DNA of 64,000 nucleotides from Thiohalobacter sp. IOR34 (GCF_030406045.1 NZ_CP128988.1:2815001-2879000); one strand, 5' to 3'. Counted from the first letter of the stretch, positions 23,053 through 31,676 are shown. Made by a program: numbers and translations. The notes: a model not told the origin generated them from the sequence alone.

Positions 23053-23170
23053 GGTTAGAAGGAGGATGGTCTCTGGCCATGGTCACCAAATGTTCCTGTC
23101 GCGGCCTGGAGACCGCTCCTACGACAAATCGCGCTGCCATACCCCGTAGGAGCGGCCTCCAGGCCGCGAT
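23053..23170. repeat. About 120-bp direct repeat with REP pair, copy 1
   Basis: GAAGGAGGATGGTCTCTGGCC starts a segment that ends in a REP pair (23099-23170). It recurs, nearly identical, at 26270-26394. The last base of a TTGCCGGGTTAG element end directly precedes it. Confidence 0.75.
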
Positions 23171-23206
23171 CTCCAGCGGCTCCAGCCACGCCATCATCCG
23201 GGTTAA

Positions 23207-23497
23207 CCCGCATGTTGCACCAAGCCGGTCCGCATGATCGGCGTGCAGGCTGGTATTAACCCGGCTTTGTGCCTGTTCGGTCGACTCCGGGCATTGCCCG
23301 CCGTGCCCCCCCCCAATCGCGGCCTGGAGGCCGCTCCTACGTCAACACATTGTGCCGCCATGCCTTGTAGGAGCGGTCTCCAGGCCGCGATCGAGGCGCG
23401 AACTGTAACAGGGCACAATTGTTCGCATAGGGAATTACTGCCTTGATATATACTGGAAAAATTACGCTTTCAAGGCCGCCTTGGTGCAATATGCGGG
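23207..23497. mobile_element. CCCGCAT-ended element with TTAA duplication, containing a REP pair
   Basis: The left end is CCCGCATGTTGCACC (23207-23221) and the right end is GGTGCAATATGCGGG (23483-23497). TTAA flanks both sides (23203-23206 and 23498-23501). A REP pair lies inside at 23316-23391. The right TTAA contains the TAA stop of slyX. The interior near 23400-23450 resembles the element at 43980-44101 in inverse orientation. Confidence 0.75.
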
Positions 23498-23713
23498 TTA
23501 ATAGTGTGGCGGCCGCTCCTCCCCGACCTGCCCTGGCATGCGTTCGGACAGTTGCTGCAGCTGGAGCTGCAGCCGCCGCAGGGTCTCGTCCTGCTCGCGC
23601 AGCAACCGTTCCTGGGCCAGCAGGGTACGGGTCAGCTCCTCGATCGCCAGTTCCTGGTGCGCAAGGCGCGACTCCAGGGCCTCGATACGCGCCGCCTGAT
23701 CCGATTCGCTCAT
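23498..23713 (-). CDS. slyX: SlyX-family protein
   Basis: The 71-residue product is an almost continuous coiled coil (ARIEALESRLAHQELAIEELTRTLLAQERLLREQ). It ends with the short polar tail ERPPHY typical of SlyX. The role is unknown; it is conserved in proteobacteria. Its stop codon TAA lies in the TTAA duplication of the adjacent mobile element. Confidence 0.88.
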   Translation of the reverse strand: MSESDQAARIEALESRLAHQELAIEELTRTLLAQERLLREQDETLRRLQLQLQQLSERMPGQVGEERPPHY

Positions 23714-23726
23714 CGCCGCCTTCGCT

Positions 23727-24209
23727 TCATAGCATCTCCACCACCCACTGGGTCACCAGCGCCGTTGCCCTGGCGCAGTTGTGCTCGCGTGCCTTGTCGA
23801 AGGCGGCGTATTCCTTGGCATCCCACAGATTGTAGGTCTGGCCGGTGAACTGCTGCTGCAACTCCTGGCAGGTGGTGCCGCCGAATTCCTCGCGGAAACG
23901 CTCCACCAGCTGCTGACCCAGCTTGAAGTTGGAGATGCACTTGCCCTTGTCGAACTTGTCGCGATCCCGGCCGCGCTTGGCGCTCAGAGCGACCAGGCCG
24001 CCGGACAGCGCGCCACAGGTGCCGATGCCGCTCAGCCCGCCACCGCCGGACAGGCCGTGGCTGGCCTTGATGGTTTCGTCGCTGACCACGCCGATGGTCT
24101 CCTTGACCGTGGTCAGCACGCACTGCGGACAGCAGCCGTATTGCAGCTCGTAGTCAAAGGCCTTCTGGTAGGCCTCTCTGGCCAGTGCCGCCTTTTCCTC
24201 TGCCTTCAT
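23727..24209 (-). CDS. C_GCAxxG_C_C-family redox protein
   Basis: The 160-residue product resembles the putative redox-active C_GCAxxG_C_C family. It has an N-terminal helix with YGCCPQCVL, a glycine-rich GLSGGGGLSGIGTCGALSGGLVAL, and later cysteines (KCISNF, TTCQEL, NCARA). No signal peptide is seen, so it is probably cytoplasmic. The family may bind a metal or take part in thiol redox chemistry; no activity is proven. It lies 13 bases upstream of slyX on the same strand. Confidence 0.8.
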   Translation of the reverse strand: MKAEEKAALAREAYQKAFDYELQYGCCPQCVLTTVKETIGVVSDETIKASHGLSGGGGLSGIGTCGALSGGLVALSAKRGRDRDKFDKGKCISNFKLGQQLVERFREEFGGTTCQELQQQFTGQTYNLWDAKEYAAFDKAREHNCARATALVTQWVVEML

Positions 24210-24288
24210 GCCACCACCTCATCAATGTTCGGCTACCGCAATCGACTTCGACTATAGGCAATGTGTCGCCGCCTGTGTTTGACCCCGG

Positions 24289-25131
24289 TCAAGGGTGCCG
24301 ATAGAGGTCGATGCAAAAGGCCACCTCGGTCGCCAGCCCCGGCAGGGCGGCGATGCGCGCCTGGCGTTCGGCCGGCACCTGCCAGTAATAGGGCGTCATC
24401 GCCAGCAACCGCGCCACATCCGCCGCGGCGACCTCGATCTCGAAGTCGAGGGCGATGCGCTGCAGATGCCGCAAACCCTCGATCCGTGGCTGTCGCGGAG
24501 CATGCTCGCGCGGCCGGTCGTAGAGCTGGCGGCGCAGGGCATGCAGATGGCGCGCTCCCGGGTTCACCGTGAGCAGATGGCCACCCGGACGCAACAGACG
24601 CGTCACCTCGCTGTCATGGGGCGGCGCGAAGATGCGCAGCACGAGATCCAGGCTGTGATCGGCCAGCGGCACCTCGGCGCTGCTGGCGACGGCGAAGTCG
24701 ATGCCGGCATGGCGGCGCGCCGCCATGCGCACCGCCGGCTTGGCGATGTCCAGGGCAGCGCACCAGCTCGAGGCCGCCGGACGCACCTCGGTCACGGCGG
24801 CACTCACCCGTGCCGTGTAATAACCTTCGCCGCAGCCGAGATCGAGCAGGGCAAAACCCTCCCCGGCATGGGATGCCGCCAGACCGGCAGCAAGCCCGGC
24901 CAGGCGTTCGGCGAGCGGCCGGTAGTAGCCACGCTCGAGAAACTCGCGCCGGCCGAGCAGCATCTGCCGGTCGTCGCCCGGCGCCTTGCTGCGCCGCCGA
25001 TGGGCGAGCAACAGATTGACATAACCCTCGCGGGCACGGTCGAAGGCATGCCCCTGGACACAGCACAAACGCTGCCCCTCACCCTGCAGGGGCGCACGGC
25101 ATACGGGGCAACACCAGAGCGTGAACAGCAT
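24289..25131 (-). CDS. rlmA: 23S rRNA (guanine-N1) methyltransferase RlmA
   Basis: RlmA methylates a guanine in hairpin 35 of 23S rRNA (G745 in E. coli). The 280-residue product starts with the RlmA zinc finger (CPVCRAPL...CCVQGHAFD) followed by REGYVNLLL and the GDDRQMLLGRREFLERGYYRPLA block. The SAM motif LLDLGCGEGYYTARV and a late LLTVNPGARHLHALR follow. All of these are typical of the family, and length is normal. It is a single gene. Confidence 0.93.
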   Translation of the reverse strand: MLFTLWCCPVCRAPLQGEGQRLCCVQGHAFDRAREGYVNLLLAHRRRSKAPGDDRQMLLGRREFLERGYYRPLAERLAGLAAGLAASHAGEGFALLDLGCGEGYYTARVSAAVTEVRPAASSWCAALDIAKPAVRMAARRHAGIDFAVASSAEVPLADHSLDLVLRIFAPPHDSEVTRLLRPGGHLLTVNPGARHLHALRRQLYDRPREHAPRQPRIEGLRHLQRIALDFEIEVAAADVARLLAMTPYYWQVPAERQARIAALPGLATEVAFCIDLYRHP

Positions 25132-25355
25132 GGGAAACGACCATCAGGCTGGAGGGACGATAAGCCAGAAAAGTATAACCGCCAGCGCGCGTCAACGGCA
25201 TGGCGCGGGCCATTGGCGCTTTTCCAGACGGTCGGTTAGAATCGGGCGAATTGCATGCTGTCACGGATCGTTGTGCTCGCCAGCTCATCTGCTTCCGCCA
25301 TCTGCAATTACACGCACGTCTTTATCCAACAGGCTATACCAGAGGCACTATTCAA

Positions 25356-25562
25356 ATGGCTACAGGCACGGTTAAATGGTTTAACGAATCCAAAGGCTTT
25401 GGTTTCATCGCTCCGTCCGATGGCAGCGAGGATGTCTTCGTTCACTTCTCCGCCATCCTCGGCGACGGCTTCAAGACCCTGGCTGAAGGTCAGACCGTCA
25501 GCTTCGATGTCGAGAAGGGCCCCAAGGGCCTGCAGGCGACCAACGTCTCGGTACAGAACTGA
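25356..25562 (+). CDS. CspA-family cold-shock protein
   Basis: The 68-residue OB-fold product has the two RNA-binding motifs KGFGFI and VFVHFSAI and the start [16 protein letters not shown]. It binds single-stranded RNA and DNA and probably acts as an RNA chaperone. The ATG at 25356 is supported by the family N-terminus. A rho-independent terminator follows at 25571-25602. It is a single-gene unit. Confidence 0.96.
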   Translation: MATGTVKWFNESKGFGFIAPSDGSEDVFVHFSAILGDGFKTLAEGQTVSFDVEKGPKGLQATNVSVQN

Positions 25563-25570
25563 TTTGTCAT

Positions 25571-25602
25571 CGGAGCCGTCCGTCGGCGGCTCCGGTTTTT
25601 TT
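25571..25602 (+). terminator. Rho-independent terminator of the cold-shock gene
   Basis: Perfect 8-bp stem CGGAGCCG (25571-25578) and CGGCTCCG (25587-25594), followed by GTTTTTTT. Confidence 0.92.
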
Positions 25603-25725
25603 CCTGCACGAACTCCCGCCTCGCGTGCCGGGAGGTAACCTCGGCTTTTGCCGTCCAGTGACAAAGTCACTGTCATCCCTCCTGCCGCAACCCTATCCTC
25701 TGCCCATGCTCCGAGGTTTGTGCTC

Positions 25726-26232
25726 ATGTGCCTGGCGATAGGCCCGCTCCAGCCCGCCGAACGCGGCCCGCTCGGTCACCTTTGGTGGCAACTGGCCGCA
25801 GAGCCCCTGCGTCTGCTCGGCTTCGCCGCCGCCGTCCATGTCCTGTGGCTGGGCGCCCGGCTGCTGCCGCCCCCTGCCGGCGGTGTGCCACACGGCGGCC
25901 TGCTGCTCTATGCCATCGGCGGACTGCCACTGCTCGGCCTGGCCATGCGTCGTCTGCCGCAGTGGTCGGAACGGGCCGCGATCGGCTACCCCGCCTACAC
26001 AGCCAGCTTCCTGGCCGCCTTTCTCGGCCTCGGCCTGCTGCAGATCGGCGAGCCGGCCGCCGGCAGCGGCCCGGCACTGCTGCTCCTGGCCTGGCTGGTC
26101 GGCCTGCGCGCCCTGGCCGCTTACCGGCCCTGGATCCGCCGCCGCTATCGCCGCAGCGCCCGCCTGCTTCTCGGACTGCTGTTCGCTTATCTGCTGGGAT
26201 TGCTGGGCTGGGTGGGCAGTACCCTGGCCTGA
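25726..26232 (+). CDS. Integral membrane protein of unknown function
   Basis: The 168-residue product has about four to five hydrophobic helices (LRLLGFAAAVHVLWLGA, GGLLLYAIGGLPLLGLA, YTASFLAAFLGLGLLQIG, PALLLLAWLVGLRAL, LLLGLLFAYLLGLLGW). ATG 25726 is chosen over 25648 because a GAGG lies 11 bases upstream and no membrane segment is lost. There is faint likeness to parts of NnrS (a heme-copper membrane protein linked to nitric oxide stress), not enough for a name. Confidence 0.55.
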   Translation: MCLAIGPLQPAERGPLGHLWWQLAAEPLRLLGFAAAVHVLWLGARLLPPPAGGVPHGGLLLYAIGGLPLLGLAMRRLPQWSERAAIGYPAYTASFLAAFLGLGLLQIGEPAAGSGPALLLLAWLVGLRALAAYRPWIRRRYRRSARLLLGLLFAYLLGLLGWVGSTLA

Positions 26233-26269
26233 AATCGAACAGGTGCAAGGCGCAAGCCACCAAGCCTCG

Positions 26270-26394
26270 TCATGAAGGAGGATGGCCTCTGGCCATGGCC
26301 GCCAGGGCGCCAAGTGTTCCTGTCGCGGCCTGGAGACCGCTCCTACGACAAATCGTGCTGCCATACCCCGTAGGAGCGGCCTCCAGGCCGCGAT
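26270..26394. repeat. About 120-bp direct repeat with REP pair, copy 2
   Basis: It matches 23053-23170 nearly base for base, including AAGTGTTCCTGTCGCGGCC and the REP pair 26323-26394. Confidence 0.75.
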
Positions 26395-26434
26395 GGGGCA
26401 GGCAGGATGTCCAAAATATCGAGCAGGCTGCTAG

Positions 26435-26606
26435 CCCGGATATTGCACCAAGGCGGCGCGCATGAATGGGGTTCGCGCTGTAATTCAGGGACGATAAGCC
26501 ATGAAAGGCCCCCAGGGCGGGTCACGGTTTGTGCCTGTTCGATGTCAGGCCGACTCTGGCAAGGCAGCCTCGCCCTGAGCATCGAATCCTTGGTGCAATA
26601 TCCGGG
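26435..26606. mobile_element. CCCGGATA-type element with CTAG duplication
   Basis: The ends CCCGGATATTGCACCAAGG and its exact complement bound 172 bp. CTAG is duplicated at 26431-26434 and 26607-26610. The right CTAG supplies the TAG stop of the HD-GYP gene on the minus strand. The interior sequence (TTTGTGCCTGTTCGATGTC) is shared with the copies at 30.4, 57.9 and 63.6 kb. Confidence 0.85.
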
Positions 26607-27809
26607 CTAGAGAAAGGCGCCGAGATCGATGCCGTAGCGGGACGGCACCACTGCGGAGAGGATGCGGTCCGACTTCTCGCGGGCCAGGTCGATGTCCTCG
26701 ACCTTCAGGTAACAGCGTTTCTTTGCACTGTAGATGATGCGCAGCTGGGGACGCAGCATGTCCTCACCCTGTTCCAGGACGATGCCCAGCCGCCCCGACT
26801 CCAGTTCGACCAGCGATCCCACCGGGTAGATGCCGAGACAGCGGATGAAGTGCTGTACCAGCTCGCGCGAGAAATGCCCCGGACTCCATTCCAGCATCTT
26901 CTTCAGGGTATGGGTCGGCTCCCAGGCATCCTTGTAGACACGCACCGAGGTCAGGGCATCGTAGACGTCGACGATGGCCGACATCTGTCCCACCTGGCTG
27001 ATCGCCTCCCCATCGAGACCCAGCGGATAACCCGTGCCATCCATGCGCTCGTGATGCAGCATGGCCACGTCAAGCGCGGTCTGCGACAGATCCAGGGTCT
27101 CCTGCAGGATCTCGCCACTGTGGGTGACATGCTGCTTCATGATCTCGAATTCCTCCGGCGTCAGCCGTCCCGGCTTGTTCAGCACCTCGTCCGGGATCAG
27201 CGTCTTGCCGATGTCGTGCAGCAGGGAACCGATGGCCACCTGGCGGATCCGCGCCTCGTCGAAGCCCTGGCTGCGGGCGAAGGTGATCATCAGCCCGGCC
27301 ACGCTGACGCAGTGCATGAAGGTGTATTCGTCCTTGGACTTGATACGCGAGATGCCGGTCAGCGCATGGTGGTTGCGGAACACCGACTGCACCATGCGCT
27401 CGGCCAGTGGATCCAGGGCCTCGACCTCGACCGCCTTGCCGAGGCGCACATCCTCCATCAGGTTGCGGATCACCGAGGTCGCCTCGCTGAACAGCTGGCG
27501 GGCGCAGACCTCCTCGGTGGCGGTGCTGACCCGCGGCGCCAGTGGCGGCGGCGCGGCGCTGGCGGCACGCTCCACCTCCTCCTGCATGGCCTGCTCGACC
27601 TGTTCCACGCTGGGCGCCGATTCCAGGTCGCCCCCCCTGGCGGTGTCGATGTACAGCTCGCTGATGCCCGCCGCGCGGATCTTGCTGATCTGTCCCTCGT
27701 TGCGGATCGCGAAGCGGTTGGCCACGAAGGGATGGTCCATCCAGCGGCAGTCGAGCTCGTGCACGTACATGCCGACCTTCAGCTTCTCCAGGGGGATCTT
27801 CTTGATCAT
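26607..27809 (-). CDS. HD-GYP domain c-di-GMP phosphodiesterase
   Basis: The 400-residue product starts with a DUF3391-type domain (MIKKIPLEKLKVGMYVHELDCRWMDHPF), then a helical linker, then an HD-GYP domain. All catalytic motifs are present: TFMHCVSV, LLHDIGKTLIP, EIMKQHVTHSG, MLHHERMDGTGYP and IVDVYDALTS. It should hydrolyse c-di-GMP. The start at 27809 is chosen from the family N-terminus; the open frame extends further upstream without protein-like sequence. Its stop is in the CTAG duplication of the neighbouring element. Confidence 0.93.
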   Translation of the reverse strand: MIKKIPLEKLKVGMYVHELDCRWMDHPFVANRFAIRNEGQISKIRAAGISELYIDTARGGDLESAPSVEQVEQAMQEEVERAASAAPPPLAPRVSTATEEVCARQLFSEATSVIRNLMEDVRLGKAVEVEALDPLAERMVQSVFRNHHALTGISRIKSKDEYTFMHCVSVAGLMITFARSQGFDEARIRQVAIGSLLHDIGKTLIPDEVLNKPGRLTPEEFEIMKQHVTHSGEILQETLDLSQTALDVAMLHHERMDGTGYPLGLDGEAISQVGQMSAIVDVYDALTSVRVYKDAWEPTHTLKKMLEWSPGHFSRELVQHFIRCLGIYPVGSLVELESGRLGIVLEQGEDMLRPQLRIIYSAKKRCYLKVEDIDLAREKSDRILSAVVPSRYGIDLGAFL

Positions 27810-27849
27810 GTCCAGTGTATCGGACGGAAACTGCCACTCCTGAAGCCGC

Positions 27850-28638
27850 TCAGCCCGCCTCTGCCCGCCACCAGGCGGGGAGGTCGGCAACCGAATCCAG
27901 CACCCCGTCCGGCGTAATCCCCTGCTCCAGATCGGCGGGACGGAACTTGCCGGTCCGCACCAGCAGGGCCCGCATGCCGGCCCGCTGCGCACCCTGCACG
28001 TCGCCACGGATGTCGTCGCCGACCATCAGGCAGTCGGCCGGCTGCACGCCGAGGCGCTCGGCCGCCGTCGCAAAGAAGGGGGCGGCCGGCTTGCCCAGCA
28101 CCACCGGTTCCACGCCGCTGGCATGCTGCAGTGCCACGACGAAGGGCGCCACATCCAGGCGCAGCCCGTCCGGTGCGCGCCAGTAACGGGTCATCCCCAG
28201 GGCCACGAACAGCGGCGTCGGCTCGGCCATCAGCAGGCGGAAGGCGGTGTTCAGCCGCCGGAAGTCCCAGGCCTCGCCGAGATCGCCGATCACCACCGCC
28301 GCGGCCTGCTCCTCACCCTCCTGCCAGACTGCGAACCCGGCAAACTCGCAGCGCGTCGCCTCGGGCACGAACAGGGCCACCGAGCCCCGAACCCTGGTCC
28401 GCAGCCAGCGGCTGGCCGCCGCCGGCGGGGTCAGCAGATGCTCGACATCGGTGTGGATACCCATGGCCGCCAGCTTGTCGACCAACCCCTGGCGGGGCCG
28501 GGAACTGGTATTGGAGAGAAACAGATGGGGGATGCCCTGTTCCGACACCCAGCGCAGCGTGGCCTCGCCGCCGGGAATGGCGGTCTCGCCCTGATAGAAC
28601 ACCCCATCGAGATCGAACAACAGCGCCTTGCTCCGCAT
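27850..28638 (-). CDS. HAD-superfamily subfamily IIA phosphatase
   Basis: The 262-residue product has HAD motifs LLFDLDGVFYQGE (nucleophile aspartate), LFLSNTSS (motif II), a lysine in LGKPAAPFF, and MVGDDIRGDVQGAQRAGM (motif III). The C2-type cap is typical of NagD-like enzymes; the closest type is the HAD-IIA hypothetical family also found in animals as LHPP-like proteins. The substrate is unknown. The start MRSKALLF at 28638 is chosen from the family N-terminus. It lies upstream of the HD-GYP gene on the same strand. Confidence 0.9.
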   Translation of the reverse strand: MRSKALLFDLDGVFYQGETAIPGGEATLRWVSEQGIPHLFLSNTSSRPRQGLVDKLAAMGIHTDVEHLLTPPAAASRWLRTRVRGSVALFVPEATRCEFAGFAVWQEGEEQAAAVVIGDLGEAWDFRRLNTAFRLLMAEPTPLFVALGMTRYWRAPDGLRLDVAPFVVALQHASGVEPVVLGKPAAPFFATAAERLGVQPADCLMVGDDIRGDVQGAQRAGMRALLVRTGKFRPADLEQGITPDGVLDSVADLPAWWRAEAG

Positions 28639-28820
28639 CGCCCTCACCCCCTCACAAGCGGTCGGGAAGCCTCTCCATATCCCTGCCCTGAGGATATAGC
28701 ACAGCGGCGGTTGCCGTGAGGCCCATCGCCCAACGCTTCCCATAAGCATTTGTGTGGTTTATATTTTTGAATGAACGGGGCGAGACGACCCCGCAACGCG
28801 TCCGCGGGGAGGAGGCCGAA

Positions 28821-29756
28821 TTGCCCAGCGCAGTCCTCTACATCCTGGCCGGAATCGGGCTCTATGCCGCGCTGCAGCAGGCCACCCAGGCGGTGACCCG
28901 CCCCACCGTCCGCCCCGCCACCCACCTGCTGCTGGCCCTGATGGCGCTGGCCCTCGGCGGCTTCGCCCTGGCCGGTCTGCTCGGCGAGGAGGGCAGCCCG
29001 GAGTGGCTCCTCGGCGGCAAGCTGAGCGTGGCCTTCGGCGTGCTGTTCTGGGGACTGCTGCCCTGGGCCATTGCCGGCTACTGCGGCAGCCGCGCGCGCC
29101 TGGTCCCGACCCTGCTGAGCTGTGTCTGGACGCTGCTGCTGCTGGCCAACTTCGAGCCCCCGCTGAACCTCATGTACCAGGCCGTCGCCACCGGCTGGAG
29201 CCTGATCGTGCTCACCTTGCTCGCCACCCTGGTATTCGGCTTCTACGCCGCCTACGTCCAGTATGAACGCGGCGAGCGGGGGGCTGCCCTGGCGCTCGGC
29301 GCCGGTCTGATCCTGCTCACCGAGACCGCCACCTTCGACCTGTTGGTGGCTGCCGGCCTGCTGCAGGCCGCCTTCCCGCTCACCCCCTTCGGCCTGCTCG
29401 GCATGCTGCTCTGCAGCGGCCTGGCGCTGGATATGCGGCCGACCGCCCCTGCGGCCGATCGCCCCCGCCCCGCCGCGACACCGGCCCAAGCGGAGGACGA
29501 GGCACCCCGCTGGACGGCCCCCGCCCGGCTGCAGCGCCAGCCGGCCACGGCGGAGGAGACGCTCGGCCGGCGGCTGGCGGCGATCGGCGGCTACTCGGCC
29601 ATGGCCCTGCGCCGCATCGAACGCGGCGACACCGATCCGGGCAAGCTCCAGGTACTGTTGAAGAAGATCCACCGCGAGGCGACGGAGGGGAGGGACAGCG
29701 CACCGGCCGCCAGCGGTAGCGGCCCGGCCGTGATCCTCCGCCAGCCATCACCCTGA
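28821..29756 (+). CDS. Seven-helix membrane protein of unknown function
   Basis: The product (about 311 residues) has about seven hydrophobic helices in its first 200 residues, then a proline/alanine-rich linker and a helical cytoplasmic tail ending in KLQVLLKKIHRE. The layout recalls the 7TM sensory modules of some histidine kinases, but no signalling output domain is present. TTG 28821 is proposed because GGAGGAGG lies six bases upstream; an in-frame ATG at 28752 would add 23 unlikely residues. An AT-rich promoter-like stretch lies at 28750-28780. Confidence 0.6.
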   Translation: MPSAVLYILAGIGLYAALQQATQAVTRPTVRPATHLLLALMALALGGFALAGLLGEEGSPEWLLGGKLSVAFGVLFWGLLPWAIAGYCGSRARLVPTLLSCVWTLLLLANFEPPLNLMYQAVATGWSLIVLTLLATLVFGFYAAYVQYERGERGAALALGAGLILLTETATFDLLVAAGLLQAAFPLTPFGLLGMLLCSGLALDMRPTAPAADRPRPAATPAQAEDEAPRWTAPARLQRQPATAEETLGRRLAAIGGYSAMALRRIERGDTDPGKLQVLLKKIHREATEGRDSAPAASGSGPAVILRQPSP

Positions 29757-29824
29757 ACGGCACACCGCTTTGCGGCCGCCACCGGTCGTGCCACAATCGG
29801 TCCGCCGCCAGAGGAGATTTCCCC

Positions 29825-29953
29825 ATGCTCCCGCACGAATGCCACCCCATCATCCCAGACCGTCGTGGTGGCCGCCCCGTTGCCGGCCATCGCCGCCGTG
29901 ATCCTCGACCTGCCGCTTCCCGGCAGCGACCGGGGGCTGCCTCATGCGCCTGA
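29825..29953 (+). CDS. Possible short leader-like reading frame
   Basis: ATG 29825 is preceded by an excellent ribosome site (AGAGGAG at 29812-29818) and opens a 42-codon arginine-rich frame that overlaps the start of the next gene by 10 bases. The peptide is not recognisable. It could be a translated leader coupled to the 82-residue gene, or the site may mark an older start disrupted by a frameshift. Confidence 0.25.
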   Translation: MLPHECHPIIPDRRGGRPVAGHRRRDPRPAASRQRPGAASCA

Positions 29954-30192
29954 AGGGTTTCGTCCCCCCCGATCCTGAGACCCGCGTCTCGGAACTGCGC
30001 TACGCGGTGGTCTATGTGCCACGCCGCAGCCGCAAGCGCTTTCCGGCCAGCTGCGTGCAGCTCATGGCATCGGCCGAGGCGGCGCGCCAGGCCGCCGATC
30101 CCGAGGCGCGACGCTATGCTGCCCAGGTGATCGGCCCGTCCAAGTCCTCCGAGGGGCAATACCTCTACTATCTCGCCGAGTGGCTCGACTGA
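29944..30192 (+). CDS. Conserved-looking small protein, 82 residues
   Basis: The product (RLKGFVPPDPETRVSELRYA...VIGPSKSSEGQYLYYLAEWLD) has no signal peptide, membrane helix or recognised motif. It is rich in arginine and alanine and looks like a compact cytoplasmic domain. No strong ribosome site precedes ATG 29944; translation may couple to the upstream short frame. Function unknown. Confidence 0.5.
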   Translation: MRLKGFVPPDPETRVSELRYAVVYVPRRSRKRFPASCVQLMASAEAARQAADPEARRYAAQVIGPSKSSEGQYLYYLAEWLD

Positions 30193-30395
30193 AGGGGATT
30201 TCCCGCCCCTCCTGATCCAGATCATGCCCGGCTCCCGACGGGCAGCGTATGTTTCCCGAGGGGGTGCCTGCACGCAGCCATGCAGGCGACCTCCACGGAT
30301 CATGCAGCAAGGCCACGAAGAATCGCCTGTATCGAGGCTGTCGCTACAAGAAGGCATGCGGAGGAACACGTTCATCCGTGCCATCACCCGGTTAG

Positions 30396-30756
30396 CCCGG
30401 ATATTGCACCAAGGCGGCGCGCATGAAGGAGGTTCGTGCTGTAATACAGGGACGATATGGCCATGAAAAGCCCTCTGGGCGGGTTACAGATGAGGAACGC
30501 GCAGCACTCGATGACTATACGAGACGATATGGCCATGAAAAGCCCTCTGGGCGGGTTACGGTTTGTGCCTGTTCGATTGACTCCGGGCATTGCCCGCCGT
30601 GGATCCCCCGATCGCGGCCTGGAGGCCGCTCCTACGGGGCATGGCGGCACAATATGTTGTCGTAGGAGCGGCCTCCAGGCCGCGATCGAGGCGCAAGGGG
30701 TACCGCGCCATCCTGCCACCCCGGCCCACGGAGCCTGCCTTGGTGCAATATCCGGG
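30396..30756. mobile_element. CCCGGATA-type element with TTAG duplication, enlarged by a REP pair
   Basis: The ends CCCGGATATTGCACC and GGTGCAATATCCGGG are flanked by TTAG on both sides in direct orientation (30392-30395 and 30757-30760). This shows that the four bases are a target duplication and not part of the inverted repeat. A stretch of about 37 bp starting GACGATATGGCCATGAAAAG is duplicated inside (30451 and 30523). A REP pair sits at 30611-30686. Confidence 0.85.
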
Positions 30757-30838
30757 TTAGCCGTTGAACGTCGCGCTCAAGAAATGCCCAGCCAGCTCGA
30801 CACAGGGGGGAACCAAGACAGCCGAGGGGGAAGCGCCG

Positions 30839-31165
30839 ATGAGTGACGAGTTCGAGATACCGAAATGGGACATTGCGCTGGAAGGCCTGGCCCGCGAGAC
30901 CTGCCAGCGGCTGGACCGGCCGCTGCGCCTGGACGACCTGCGGCAACTGGCACGCCAGCATGCCATTCGGCTCGACGACATCATGGTCACCCTCTTCCAG
31001 CTGGTGATCCATGGCCAGTGGCAGTGGCTGGATGCCGAGGGCGTGGCGCAATCGCTTGAACAGGAGACGCTGGACCGTCTCTACGTCAACCGCCGCCTGA
31101 CCGAACAGGATCTGATCGACTTCGGTGGCAGCTGGCAACCCTGTCAGTCACCGTCAGACAACTGA
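30839..31165 (+). CDS. Small protein of unknown function, 108 residues
   Basis: The product (MSDEFEIPKWDIALEGLARETCQRLDRPLRLDDLRQLA...FGGSWQPCQS) looks like a soluble helical protein with no recognised domain. ATG 30839 is chosen because GGGGGAAG lies upstream; the frame is open from 30764 without support. It lies upstream of a glutaredoxin gene with a short TTAA-flanked relic between them. Confidence 0.55.
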   Translation: MSDEFEIPKWDIALEGLARETCQRLDRPLRLDDLRQLARQHAIRLDDIMVTLFQLVIHGQWQWLDAEGVAQSLEQETLDRLYVNRRLTEQDLIDFGGSWQPCQSPSDN

Positions 31166-31219
31166 AGCGCCTCTTTCCCCGCCCCTCGCAATTCCCTCTT
31201 CAGCGCAGGATAATATTAA

Positions 31220-31239
31220 CTTGGCAATTAGTTGCCGGG
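31220..31239. repeat. 20-bp relic of two fused element ends between TTAA copies
   Basis: CTTGGCAATTAGTTGCCGGG sits between TTAA at 31216-31219 and TTAA at 31240-31243. Its two halves match the CCCGGCAA-type ends of the elements at 15043 and 18126, as if the whole interior had been deleted. Confidence 0.6.
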
Positions 31240-31271
31240 TTAATGGAAGGCCGGCCCGGAAGAGATTCGCG

Positions 31272-31538
31272 ATGGCACGACTCAAACTCTACAGCACCGG
31301 CATCTGTCCGGTGTGCGAAAAGACCAAGGCGCTGCTCGACAAGTGGCGTATCCCCTTCGAGGAAGTGCGCATCGATCTCGACCGTGCCGCGCTGCGCGAG
31401 TTCGCCACCCTCACCGAAGGCGCCCGCACCGTGCCACAGATCAGCATCGACGGTCGCTGGATCGGCGGCTTCAACGAGCTGACCGAGCTGCACATGGAAG
31501 GCAGGCTCGACACACTGATGGAGCAGGACGACTCCTGA
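31272..31538 (+). CDS. Glutaredoxin-family protein
   Basis: The 88-residue thioredoxin-fold product has the redox motif GICPVCEKTK (CxxC), a cis-proline region RTVPQISIDG and the glutathione-site GGFNEL. It probably reduces disulfides with glutathione in the cytoplasm. ATG 31272 is supported by GGAAGAG upstream. CPVC differs from the usual CPYC of Grx. Confidence 0.88.
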   Translation: MARLKLYSTGICPVCEKTKALLDKWRIPFEEVRIDLDRAALREFATLTEGARTVPQISIDGRWIGGFNELTELHMEGRLDTLMEQDDS

Positions 31539-31591
31539 CCTCCAGCTTCTAGCTTCTGGATTCTGGATTCCATGGCGGCGTTTTGCGCCGC

Positions 31592-31616
31592 ATCGCGGCC
31601 TGGAGGCCGCTCCTAC
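31592..31616. repeat. Single REP unit
   Basis: One inverted-orientation REP unit (ATCGCGGCCTGGAGGCCGC) lies between the glutaredoxin gene and the histidine kinase gene. Confidence 0.75.
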
Positions 31617-31617
31617 A

Positions 31618-31672
31618 CTCTCTCTTCTGACTTCTGACTTCTGACTTCTGACTCCTGAATTCTGAATTCTGC
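31618..31672. repeat. CTTCTGA heptamer tandem repeat
   Basis: Several head-to-tail copies of a 7-base unit (TTCTGAC and variants) end just past the 3' end of the histidine kinase gene. A similar tract is at 58285-58345. Confidence 0.7.
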
Positions 31673-31676
31673 CCCC

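Noticed and set aside
25726-26232. NnrS identity for the membrane protein
   Set aside because: Similarity is limited to hydrophobic stretches; the defining NnrS N-terminal motifs were not found.
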